Positions 1 through 6,568 are shown, counted from the first letter of the stretch. The stretch: 7,765 nt of DNA from Acidobacteriota bacterium (GCA_003224135.1 QHYO01000278.1:5090-12854); one strand, 5' to 3'. Made by a program: numbers and translations. Notes: generated by a model not told the origin, from the sequence alone.

Positions 1-412
1 TGGCTTGCGCGTCTTCGTAAGAGACGGCCAGCGGTTTTTCCATCATGACGGGAATGGAATAGCGGGCGCAGAGTTCAACAACTTTGCGGTGATCGTAGGT
101 GGAGGTGTAGACGAGGACCGCTTGCGGGTGCGTGGTGCGAAGAAGTTCGTCAAGATCGGCGTGGTAGAGAGCAGAATCGAGATGAAATTGCGCTGCGTAT
201 TGATCGAAAAGAGCGCGCTCGGGTTCGGCGATGGCAACGATTTGGATGTCGGTGCGGTGGAGAGAGTGGGAGAAAAATCCCTGGGCATGGCCGTGAACGA
301 GTCCGGCAATGGCGACGCGGAGCGGAGGCTTGGTGTCGGCGGCGGAACCTGCGTTAGCCGAAAATAAAGACAGACCGATAACTAGGGCAACGGAAAGCAG
401 CAACCGAGACAT
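1..412 (-). CDS. Gfo/Idh/MocA-family oxidoreductase, N-terminal part (runs off left edge)
   Basis: The first 137 residues of a NAD(P)-dependent dehydrogenase-like protein are visible; the rest lies beyond the left edge. Residues 1-25 form a Sec-type signal peptide (basic start, hydrophobic run LLLSVALVIGLSLF, then small residues ANAGSAA). After it comes a Rossmann beta-alpha-beta start, LRVAIAGLVHGHAQGF (about 31-46), in which the family's Gly-rich loop reads AGLVHGH. A later segment ending in MMEKPLAVSYEDA (about 123-136) carries the EKP motif, whose Lys is a conserved catalytic/cofactor residue of the family. The ATG at 412 is chosen because GGAG lies five bases upstream and the signal peptide starts there. 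The substrate cannot be told from this half; family members act on sugars, inositols and related polyols. Oddity: there is an export signal but no twin-arginine motif. The fold assignment is confident; the specific function is unknown. Confidence 0.85.
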   Translation of the reverse strand, partial: MSRLLLSVALVIGLSLFSANAGSAADTKPPLRVAIAGLVHGHAQGFFSHSLHRTDIQIVAIAEPERALFDQYAAQFHLDSALYHADLDELLRTTHPQAVLVYTSTYDHRKVVELCARYSIPVMMEKPLAVSYEDAQA

Positions 413-435
413 AGGAGCTCCGAAAAAACAGAAGG

Positions 436-444
436 ATGATAGCA
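436..444 (-). promoter_or_regulatory. Candidate extended -10 promoter for the Gfo/Idh gene
   Basis: Read on the minus strand, TGC-TATCAT has an extended -10 TGn followed by five of six TATAAT matches. It would start transcription near 429, giving a leader of about 17 nt that still contains the GGAG ribosome site of the gene starting at 412. No convincing -35 was found at 16-18 bp. This is an inference from motif and position only. Confidence 0.35.
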
Positions 445-501
445 CCTCGCCAGTGCAGGAGCAGAGTCCAACAACACTAGGAGAAAGACCGCAGGTCCCA
501 T

Positions 502-526
502 GAAAACCCGTTCGCGACAGGCGAAC
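502..526 (-). terminator. Probable Rho-independent terminator after the frameshifted gene
   Basis: On the minus strand GTTCGC and GCGAAC form a perfect 6-bp stem (510-515 with 521-526) around a five-base loop. The stem is followed by GGGTTTTC (502-509). It lies 12 bases beyond the stop codon at 539-541 of the upstream minus-strand gene, the expected place for its terminator, and it separates that gene from the Gfo/Idh gene. The T-run is short (four), so efficiency is uncertain. Confidence 0.5.
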
Positions 527-538
527 ACTCCCGTTGCG

Positions 539-1206
539 CTACAAATGGTGGCGCAGGCGAGAGAAGAATTTGCGGAACGGGTTGCGATGGTCCTGAACGT
601 ATTGAGGCGGCGTCTTGGACGGAAGAGAGATGTGCTTCATTTGAAAGGCTTGGAAGCCGGGATAGATGATCGAGACTTTGTATTTGCCGTGAATAAGGCC
701 GGAGACGCGAAGCTGGCCAGCGGAGTCTGTCTGGAGCGGTTGTGACGGCGCCGGTGGACTCGTTGGTGAGACTGACCTGGGCTTTTGGTGTGACGGCTTC
801 GTTGATGTCCACGACTTCGAGAATTACAGGGGCTTGGACAGGCTTGATCTGAACAGGCGGCGCGTCTTGTTTTTGTTGACCTGCGGCCGCGAGGACTGGG
901 CTTACGGCGAGAAAAGCCGAGAAGACAGAGGCGGCAACGCGGGAAGTGCGATGGATGGCTTCCCGTAAACCTGCGGGACAATTCTGCGTCAGCATGGTGC
1001 CGTCGGTGCGCTGGTACCAGCGGCACAGAGGCGGCCCTCGCGGGCGGCGCTACCGTTTCGACTTCCGCAGGGGTCATGGCGGAGAAGTTGTAAACGTTGA
1101 GCTGGCACTCCGGGCAGAAGCGCACGCGATCGTCACCGCACATGCGGTCCCAATCTGCGGAGCATGGCGAAGCGATGCGAATGTCTCGGAGCACAACGAG
1201 GACCAT
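539..1206 (-). pseudogene. Frameshifted Cys-module, TM and carboxypeptidase-regulatory-like protein
   Basis: One gene is spread over three reading frames. From the ATG at 1206 the first about 52 residues hold a Cys-rich module: C15, DWDRM, C23, and the C31-P-E-C34 pair, then NVYNFSAMTPAEVE. Coding then continues in another frame (AAREGRLCA), then a third (RWYQRTDGTMLTQNCPAGLR...) with a hydrophobic segment, VAASVFSAFLAVSPVLAA. A beta-sandwich repeat of the carboxypeptidase-regulatory type follows: DINEAVTPKAQVSLTNESTG, then, after another shift, TDSAGQLRVSGLIHGKYKV and the IIYPGF core. It ends RLRHHL-stop at 539. The shifts lie near 1044-1051, 1020-1024 and 733. Two look like one-base losses and the third like one extra base; correcting them gives 223 codons including the stop. 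Such proteins are common in Acidobacteriota and their role is unknown. No clear ribosome site precedes the ATG. This could be a decaying gene or sequence error in an intact one. Confidence 0.75.
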
Positions 1207-1267
1207 ACAGTGAATGGTCGGATGCGGCTCGATTTGGGTGGGTTGTCCGATGGATGCGCGACTCCTA

Positions 1268-1296
1268 TTGACAGGTGACTTATAGTGAAGTGCAAT
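1268..1296 (+). promoter_or_regulatory. Candidate sigma70-type promoter for the TPR gene
   Basis: A perfect TTGACA (1268-1273) is followed after exactly 17 bases by TGCAAT (1291-1296), a four-of-six -10. Transcription would begin near 1303, about 34 nt before the ATG at 1337 and upstream of its GGAAGGG ribosome site. It sits in the 130-bp gap between two divergent genes. The -35 is strong and the -10 is weak. Confidence 0.4.
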
Positions 1297-1336
1297 TCAG
1301 CACCATTGTGATGGGACGTAGACCGGAAGGGCGGAC

Positions 1337-2125
1337 ATGTTTGGGCTGAGCCACCTGTTTTATCCCTGGGGCGTCGTGCTGCAGATCATGGCGATTGTGC
1401 ACTTCGTGAAGCGGCGGCCCGAGAATTATTGGTTGTGGATCATCCTGATCGGCGGGCCGATTGGGGCGAGCGCGTATTTGCTGGTGGAGGTTGCGCCGGA
1501 CGCGAGGCTGTTGGGCGGAGTATTTCAGGGATTTGGGAGGAGGTCGAGAATCCAGACGCTCGAGACGCAGATCCGGGACAATCCTTCGGCGGGGAATTAC
1601 GAAGAGCTGGGCGAACTGAACCTGGAGGAGAAGAAGTACGGGAAAGCGCGCGAGGCGTTTACAAGGGCGATTGATGCCTATGGCACCCGGAAGGCGAGTG
1701 CCTCACAGAACGATACGCTGCACGCTTTTTATGGCCGCGCGAAAAGTACACTCGGGTTGGGCGACTATTCAGGCGCAATTCCTGATCTCGATAGAGTGGC
1801 TTGCGCCGACGTGAAATTTGATTATTATCGCGCGGCGGGATTATTGGCAGACGCGTACGCAAGGACGGGCGAGATGGAGAAGGCGGGAAACTGGTTTGCG
1901 CCCGCCACACAGTATTCGACGACACCGGAAACTTTGTACAATTACGCGTGGTTTTTGAAAGCACAGGGAAGAACGGAAGAAGCGCGAGAGTGGGTGGAAA
2001 AATTGATGGCAAAGAAGCGGACGCTGCCGGGGTACATGCAGCGCGTGGAGCGGCCGTGGTTTCGAAAAGGGAAAGCGCTGAAGAAAGAACTCGAGGCAGA
2101 GCAGTCAAAAAGTAAAAAGGTATAA
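1337..2125 (+). CDS. Two-TM inner-membrane protein with TPR repeats
   Basis: A 262-residue protein of unknown specific role. Two hydrophobic segments open it: about residues 8-24 (FYPWGVVLQIMAIVHFV) and 31-52 (YWLWIILIGGPIGASAYLLVEV), separated by a short basic turn KRRPEN. This resembles the short hydrophobic leader seen in phospholipase-D N-terminal-like and related acidobacterial membrane proteins. From about residue 86 it becomes helical, with TPR-like pairs: NYEELGELNLEEKKYGKAREAFTRAI, then LHAFYGRAKSTLGLGDYSGAIPDLDRV, then YRAAGLLADAYARTGEMEKAGNWFAPA, then TLYNYAWFLKAQGRTEEAREWVEKL. The tail is Lys-rich. TPRs bind partner proteins, so a scaffold or assembly role at the membrane is an inference. 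The ATG at 1337 follows GGAAGGG at good spacing. The M20 hydrolase starts 52 nt downstream on the same strand, so co-transcription is possible. Confidence 0.85.
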   Translation: MFGLSHLFYPWGVVLQIMAIVHFVKRRPENYWLWIILIGGPIGASAYLLVEVAPDARLLGGVFQGFGRRSRIQTLETQIRDNPSAGNYEELGELNLEEKKYGKAREAFTRAIDAYGTRKASASQNDTLHAFYGRAKSTLGLGDYSGAIPDLDRVACADVKFDYYRAAGLLADAYARTGEMEKAGNWFAPATQYSTTPETLYNYAWFLKAQGRTEEAREWVEKLMAKKRTLPGYMQRVERPWFRKGKALKKELEAEQSKSKKV

Positions 2126-2177
2126 AAGACAAGTACTTGAAATAAATTTCAGGATAAAACTCGTTGCGGGGGATTTG

Positions 2178-3761
2178 ATGGCGGGGAACAAAATTCCGGA
2201 AGATACGGCGCGCAGAGAGTTTTTGCAGGGAGCGGGCGCGACGGCGGTTGCCGCGATGGGAACTCCGAAATGGATGACTGGGTTCGTTAGGGAGAAGTTG
2301 GGAATTACGCGAAGTGCGATTCCGGGTTTGCGAGCCGAAGATGCCGACGCAATCCGCGCTGAGATTGAGAAGAGGCATGACGAGTCCGTGCAGCGGCTGC
2401 GGACGTGGATCAAGCTGCCATCCATTGCGGCGGAAAACCGCGGAATGCATGAAGGCTGCGAGTTGATGATGCAGATGCTACGCGAGGCCGGATTTGGTGG
2501 TGTGTGGAAGATGACGACGGACGGCCAGCCTGGCGTGTTTGCAACGTTAGATGCGGGAGCGCCGAAGACGCTGGGACTCTATTTTATGTACGACGTGAAA
2601 CAGGCCGATCCCTCGGAGTGGACCTCGCCGCCGTTCGAAGCGGCGCTGGTCGAAAAGCCGGGACTGGGCAAAGTGATGATGGGCCGTGGGGCGGTGAACC
2701 AAAAAGGGCCAGAGGCGACGTTTTTGGCAGCCCTGCATGCGATTCGAGGAGCCGGAAAAAAGCCGCCGGTGAATCTGGTTCTTGTTGCGGAAGGCGAAGA
2801 AGAGATTGGATCGCCGCATTTTCCGCAGGTGGTGCGCCGACCGCAGGTCCTCGAAGCGCTGAGGAAGTGCGTGGGCGTGACCATGCCCTTCGCAGCGCAG
2901 GACATGGATGGATCGGTGACAACATACCTGGGCGCGAAGGGTGTGATCGAGCTGGAGTTAGTGTCGAGCGGAGAAAAGTGGGGACGCGGTCCGCGACGCG
3001 ATGTGCATTCGAGCAATAAAGCGCGGCTGGATAGTCCGGCGTGGCATTTGGTGGAAGCGCTGGCGACGCTTGTGACACCTGACGGGAACGATCCCGCCAT
3101 CGAGGGATTCACCGCGAAGGCGCGGCCGCTGAGCGCGGCAGAGAAGAAGATGATCGCGATCGCCGCGAAGCGTCTGGATGAGAACACTGCGAAGAAGGGA
3201 ATGGGCGTTCAACATTGGGTCCACGATGTAAGTTGGGAGCAAGCGCTGGAGTTGCTGGTGTCAAAACCGACCGTGAATATCGAAGGATTGGTTGGAGGGT
3301 ACACGGGTCCGGGAGGGAAGACGATTTTGCCGGGACGCGCGGTGGCAAAGCTGGATTTGCGTTTGGTGCCGGACATGACAGCGAAGGAATCGCTGGAATT
3401 GCTGAAGGCGCATCTGGCAAAAAAGGGATTCGGCGACATCGAAGTAAACATGACGGGCGGGTACGACCCTACGAGCACTTCCGCGGACGCGAAGATTATG
3501 GTCGCAGAAGAGACCGTTTATAAAAGGCACGAGATTGATCCTGTAGTGATGCCGAGGCTGGCTGGATCGTGGCCGGGCTATGTGTTCACGGGTGAGCCGC
3601 TGAAGATGGCGGCAAGCCACTTTGGACTAGGACATGGAAATGGCGCGCATGCGCCTGACGAATATTACACGATCGAATCGAAGAATCCGAAGGTGCAAGG
3701 AATTGACGGCGCGGCGTATTCGCACGTGGAGTACCTGTACGAGATTGCGGCGAGCGCTTGA
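2178..3761 (+). CDS. Tat-exported M20-family metallopeptidase homologue with altered metal site
   Basis: A 527-residue protein of the M20 peptidase family (dipeptidase/carnosinase/desuccinylase-like). Residues 12-28 (RREFLQGAGATAVAAMG) are a twin-arginine signal, predicting folded export. The catalytic domain follows: LYFMYDVKQADPSEW (134-148), GRGAVNQKGPEA (169-180), LVAEGEEEIGS (202-212). Next is the lid/dimerisation part with RDVHSS (274-279) and GGYTGPGGKTILPGRAVAKLDLRLVPD (373-399), then the C-terminal GHGNGAHAPDEY (485-496). In usual members the first and second motifs read GHYDV and GRGxxDxKG. Here His is Met137 and the bridging Asp is Asn174, and the later Asp ligand region (about 233-240) shows no clear Asp. 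D139, the catalytic Glu pair (E208/E209) and H491 remain. The ATG at 2178 is preferred over the TTG at 2175 because GGGGGA lies four bases upstream. It may be a metal-poor or inactive relative, or a distinct subfamily. The family call is firm; activity is uncertain. Confidence 0.88.
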   Translation: MAGNKIPEDTARREFLQGAGATAVAAMGTPKWMTGFVREKLGITRSAIPGLRAEDADAIRAEIEKRHDESVQRLRTWIKLPSIAAENRGMHEGCELMMQMLREAGFGGVWKMTTDGQPGVFATLDAGAPKTLGLYFMYDVKQADPSEWTSPPFEAALVEKPGLGKVMMGRGAVNQKGPEATFLAALHAIRGAGKKPPVNLVLVAEGEEEIGSPHFPQVVRRPQVLEALRKCVGVTMPFAAQDMDGSVTTYLGAKGVIELELVSSGEKWGRGPRRDVHSSNKARLDSPAWHLVEALATLVTPDGNDPAIEGFTAKARPLSAAEKKMIAIAAKRLDENTAKKGMGVQHWVHDVSWEQALELLVSKPTVNIEGLVGGYTGPGGKTILPGRAVAKLDLRLVPDMTAKESLELLKAHLAKKGFGDIEVNMTGGYDPTSTSADAKIMVAEETVYKRHEIDPVVMPRLAGSWPGYVFTGEPLKMAASHFGLGHGNGAHAPDEYYTIESKNPKVQGIDGAAYSHVEYLYEIAASA

Positions 3762-3875
3762 AGCCCGGCAGGTCCTAATTCCTCAATCGTCAGGCCGACG
3801 CCACGCGCAAGGACGCGGGAGAGTTGTTCTGGGAATCGCGACACTTCCTTACGTTATACGCGAAAGTGGCGCGAT

Positions 3876-3881
3876 TATACT
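3876..3881 (+). promoter_or_regulatory. Candidate -10 element abutting the hydrolase start
   Basis: TATACT (five of six) ends six bases before the ATG at 3888. The expected transcription start, about seven bases past the -10, falls on or near the A of the ATG. No Shine-Dalgarno sequence is visible between them, so a leaderless transcript is suggested. No good -35 was found at 16-18 bp. Confidence 0.3.
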
Positions 3882-3887
3882 GCGCGG

Positions 3888-4763
3888 ATGAAACGTAAAT
3901 TGGCAGCCGGCGTCCTGGCTTATTTTGTGCTCGCGCTTTGCGCGTGCCGTGCGCAGGAAGCAAGCCATATCGCTGTTGCGGGAAGAGACGTCGCCGTGTG
4001 GAGGCCATTGGGCACGGCTCCAGCGGTCGGAAATCCGCTGATTTTGTTTTCGCACGGGTTTGGAGGCTGCAATACACAGAGCGTGTTTTTGATGCAGGCG
4101 CTGGCGAAAGCGGGTTACCTGGTGCTCGCGCCAAATCATCGGGACGCGCGCTGTGGAAGCGCCCGGCATAAGAGCGATGGAATACACAAACCAGAAGCGC
4201 CGTTCAGCGACGCCGAGAAATGGAGCGACGCGACATATCGCGACCGGCACGACGACATGGAAGCGGTTCTCAACGCGGTACTGGCGGCCAAATCGTTTGA
4301 AGGCATTCCGGTGGATGCGAGCCGCGTGGGAATCGCCGGTCACTCACTGGGCGGATATACGGTGTTAGGTTTGGTGGGCGGCTGGGCTTCGTGGAAAGAT
4401 CCGCGAATCAAGGCAGCACTGGCTCTCTCGCCGCACTGTTCACCGTTTGTTGCGAAGGGCGATTTGGGAACGATGGACGTGCCGATGATGTACCAGGGCG
4501 GCACGCGGGATTTGGGCGAGTCGCCGCTGGTAGGGAAGCCGGGCGGGGCGTACGACAAAACGACTAAGCCAAAATTTTATGTGGAGTTTGCAGGCGCGGG
4601 CCATTTCGCCTGGACCAATTTGAATCGCAGGTATCAGACATCTATTGAGGCATACGGAGTTGCGTTTTTTGACGCCTATCTGAAGGGCGAAACGAAGCGC
4701 CTGTCGCAATTGATGGATAGCGGTCGGCCGAATGATGTGAGCGATTTGCGGGCGGCGCGATAG
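3888..4763 (+). CDS. Exported alpha/beta-hydrolase (dienelactone-hydrolase/PAF-acetylhydrolase-like)
   Basis: A 291-residue serine hydrolase of the alpha/beta fold. Residues 1-20 form a signal sequence (MKRK, then a hydrophobic stretch LAAGVLAYFVLALCAC). LCAC at 17-20 could serve as a lipobox with Cys20 lipidated, or cleavage could follow CRA. The fold markers are in order: the oxyanion HGFGG (56-60), the nucleophile elbow GHSLGGYT with Ser153, an acid in GGTRD (Asp208 candidate), and the catalytic His239 in GAGHFAWT. Extra Cys residues (61, 89, 184) may form disulfides, fitting an extracytoplasmic site. The likely reaction is hydrolysis of a small ester or similar acyl bond; the substrate is not identifiable. 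It starts 126 bp after the M20 gene and has no clear ribosome site. The downstream gene is convergent, so it probably forms its own transcription unit. The catalytic triad looks complete. Confidence 0.87.
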   Translation: MKRKLAAGVLAYFVLALCACRAQEASHIAVAGRDVAVWRPLGTAPAVGNPLILFSHGFGGCNTQSVFLMQALAKAGYLVLAPNHRDARCGSARHKSDGIHKPEAPFSDAEKWSDATYRDRHDDMEAVLNAVLAAKSFEGIPVDASRVGIAGHSLGGYTVLGLVGGWASWKDPRIKAALALSPHCSPFVAKGDLGTMDVPMMYQGGTRDLGESPLVGKPGGAYDKTTKPKFYVEFAGAGHFAWTNLNRRYQTSIEAYGVAFFDAYLKGETKRLSQLMDSGRPNDVSDLRAAR

Positions 4764-4831
4764 CTAGGTGTAATTCGAAAAGCGAAACTCGAAATACGCG
4801 AAGCCACACGCTCGCCGATCGGATCGGGGCA

Positions 4832-4865
4832 AGCGCTAATTCGAGGGTGCGGGGCTCGCAGCGCT
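4832..4865. terminator. Imperfect stem-loop between convergent genes
   Basis: AGCGCT (4832-4837) can pair with AGCGCT (4860-4865), and CGAG (4842-4845) with CTCG (4855-4858), giving about 10 bp with an asymmetric bulge and a nine-base loop. It lies in the 166-bp gap between two convergent genes, where a shared terminator is expected. No proper T-tract follows on either strand, so the call is weak. Confidence 0.22.
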
Positions 4866-4929
4866 AGCGATTGTTAGCTCCCATCAAAACATAAGGGCAT
4901 TGCAAGAAATGGCCGGCGCGAGTGTGGAA

Positions 4930-5451
4930 TCACCAGGATTTTTGTTTGCGAAGTTCGGTGATGTGCGCAATGTGGTGGCGGCCGTGCCAGGCATATTGAA
5001 AGAGTAGCCAGTCCACAGTGAGCGGCTCGTGATCGGGATGGACGAGCACGCGGCCGAATTGATCCGCGGTGAGAGAACGCCAGAGCCGAACCCACCGATC
5101 ATGAAGAGCATCGAGAAGCGCGAAAGACACATCGACCGGACCGGCCTTTGCGTCCGGCAATTGCGCCCAGAGATTTTCGTCATACGGTTTAACGATTGGT
5201 TGCTCTTCGGTGAGCGCGAGACGAAGACGGATGTATGCATTGAGGTGGCTGTCCGGAACGTGGTGAATGACCTGGCGAACGGTCCATCCGCCTTCGCGAT
5301 AAGGCGTGTCCAGCTGCGTGGGCGAGAGGCCACTGGCGGCGGCGCGAAGCTTGGAAGGAGTCTCGGCAATAATTTCGATCGCTTGCTGACGTAGTGCAGG
5401 AGTGACATCGAGCGGCGGCTGAAACTTTCCGATCGGGTAGCGCGGATCCAT
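4930..5451 (-). CDS. DinB-superfamily YfiT/BstA-like metal-dependent protein
   Basis: A 173-residue protein matching the YfiT/BstA branch of the DinB four-helix fold in length and motif order. The N-terminus MDPRYPIGKFQPP is typical of this branch. The first metal-site helix reads GGWTVRQVIHHVPDSHLNAYIRLRLAL (54-80), with His63, His64 and His69. The last helix reads DWLLFQYAWHGRHHIAHI (147-164), with His156, 159, 160 and 163. The family usually binds one divalent metal through three His from these two regions. Characterised relatives are thiol S-transferases using bacillithiol; other members are called putative metal-dependent hydrolases. GGAG lies about ten bases upstream of the ATG at 5451. 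It is divergent from the thioredoxin-reductase homologue across 241 bp, which is compatible with a thiol-metabolism link but not proof. The family call is strong; the substrate is unknown. Confidence 0.85.
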   Translation of the reverse strand: MDPRYPIGKFQPPLDVTPALRQQAIEIIAETPSKLRAAASGLSPTQLDTPYREGGWTVRQVIHHVPDSHLNAYIRLRLALTEEQPIVKPYDENLWAQLPDAKAGPVDVSFALLDALHDRWVRLWRSLTADQFGRVLVHPDHEPLTVDWLLFQYAWHGRHHIAHITELRKQKSW

Positions 5452-5692
5452 CGGGTCAGGTCTCCTGGAGAGAAATTTGGCCTACACCAACACACCGTCG
5501 GTCTATTTGACGACAGGAGACGGCATTCGGTGACATCGACTGGAACGAATTTCGACGAACGGCAAAATGGTCTCCAAAATGGACGGTTCCGCGTAGTTTC
5601 GCGCCGTAAAGCCTCAAGGATGGGCGATGGTACAATGCCGAGTCGCGCTTGTAGCTGATGAGCCGCTCGAGGAATCTAATCAGGAGAGAACT
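5452..5692. other. Divergent intergenic region upstream of bstA-like and trxB-like genes
   Basis: This is the longest gap in the window at 241 bp. It contains the ribosome site for the minus-strand gene (near 5462-5465), a pair of direct repeats AAAATGG at 5564-5570 and 5576-5582 (12-bp period), the extended -10 at 5628-5636, and AGGAG at 5682-5686. The 12-bp repeat spacing could reflect a binding site but is too short to be convincing. No small gene or RNA is evident. Confidence 0.4.
5628..5636 (+). promoter_or_regulatory. Candidate extended -10 promoter for the trxB-like gene
   Basis: TGG-TACAAT is an extended -10 (TGn) with five of six TATAAT matches. It would start transcription near 5643, leaving a leader of about 50 nt that includes the AGGAG ribosome site at 5682-5686. 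No good -35 was found at 17-18 bp, as is usual for extended -10 promoters. The motif call is moderate. Confidence 0.4.
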
Positions 5693-6541
5693 TTGAGAAT
5701 GGAGAACGTAGTAATTATCGGGAGCGGATGCGCAGGTCTGACGGCGGCTATCTATGCGGCGCGCGCGAATTTGAAGCCAGTGGTGCTCGAAGGGCACGAG
5801 CCAGGCGGACAACTCTCGTTAACGACGCACGTGGAGAATTTCCCCGGCTTCCCGGATGGGATTCTTGGACCAGAGCTGATCGAGAACATGAAAAGGCAAG
5901 CCGCGCGATTTGGCTCAGAGTTCAGGGCCGGCGCGGTGACGGAAGTGGATCTGAGGGAGCGTCCGTTCCGCGTCACGGTGGCCGGTGAAACATTGGAAAC
6001 AAAGACATTGATCGTCGCGGCGGGCGCTTCCGCGCGACTGCTTGGATTGAAGGGCGAAAAGGAATTGATTGGACGCGGAGTTTCCACGTGCGCGACGTGT
6101 GACGGATCGAGCAAAGTGTACCTGATTCACCGGCGAAACGAATTCCGGGCTTCAAAGATTATGATTGACCGCGTGCGGTTAAATGAAAAAGTGGAATTCG
6201 TGACGCCGTATGTGGTCGAAGAGATTTCTTCGCCGCAAGGACTTGTGAGCAGCGTGACGCTACGCAATCCGGAAAGCGGCTTAGCCCGCGAGATCGAAGT
6301 GGATGGAGTTTTTGTGGCCATCGGGCACGACCCGAACAGCACGGTGTTCAAGGGCAAACTGGACATGGACGCGAACGGATATTTGGTTGCGAAGCATGGA
6401 AGCATCACGAATATTCCTGGCGTGTTCATCGCGGGGGATGTGCAGGACCATCGCTATCGGCAAGCGGTTACCGCCGCCGGATCGGGCTGCATGGCGGCGA
6501 TCGACGCGGAAAAGTTCCTCGAAGAGCACAAACGCGCTTAG
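5693..6541 (+). CDS. trxB: Thioredoxin reductase homologue lacking the NADPH-binding Gly-rich segment
   Basis: A flavoprotein of the low-molecular-weight thioredoxin reductase family, which normally passes electrons from NADPH through FAD and a CxxC pair to thioredoxin. Numbered from the ATG at 5699 it has 280 residues against the usual 310 or so. FAD-binding GSGCAGLTAA (8-17), GGQLSLTTHVENFPGFP (36-52), redox CATC (131-134), the NADP-phosphate motif HRRNEFR (144-150), and the C-terminal FAD motif AGDVQDHRYRQAVTAAGSGCMAA (245-267) are all present. After CATCDG, however, the text jumps straight to SSKVYLIHRR. The usual stretch FF...VAVIGGG(D/N)(S/T)A...A, about 27-28 residues with the GxGxxA dinucleotide motif, is absent, with no frameshift. 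The start is either TTG 5693, ideally spaced six bases after AGGAG, or ATG 5699, twelve bases after it. It should not bind NADPH normally if the deletion is real. The proline dehydrogenase gene starts 43 nt downstream. Confidence 0.85.
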   Translation: MRMENVVIIGSGCAGLTAAIYAARANLKPVVLEGHEPGGQLSLTTHVENFPGFPDGILGPELIENMKRQAARFGSEFRAGAVTEVDLRERPFRVTVAGETLETKTLIVAAGASARLLGLKGEKELIGRGVSTCATCDGSSKVYLIHRRNEFRASKIMIDRVRLNEKVEFVTPYVVEEISSPQGLVSSVTLRNPESGLAREIEVDGVFVAIGHDPNSTVFKGKLDMDANGYLVAKHGSITNIPGVFIAGDVQDHRYRQAVTAAGSGCMAAIDAEKFLEEHKRA

Positions 6542-6568
6542 GGCCTCGCAAGGCCGTCGAGGGGCGGG

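Noticed and set aside
2130..2155. TGAAA/TTTCA stem in the gap between the TPR and M20 genes
   Set aside because: Five weak A/T-rich pairs without a T-tract; the genes are more likely co-transcribed.
1659..2450. A 263-residue open frame on the minus strand
   Set aside because: It lies antisense across the TPR gene and the start of the M20 gene, is Arg/Ser/Pro-rich as expected of a shadow frame, and shows no domain.
5627..5692. Longer N-terminus for the trxB-like protein from the ATG at 5627
   Set aside because: The upstream ATG overlaps the candidate -10 element, has no ribosome site and adds residues not found in the family, whose N-terminus begins just before the FAD-binding beta strand.
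6542..6555. Small hairpin GGCCT-CGCA-AGGCC after the trxB-like stop
   Set aside because: Only 5 bp and no T-tract follows; not enough to call a terminator.
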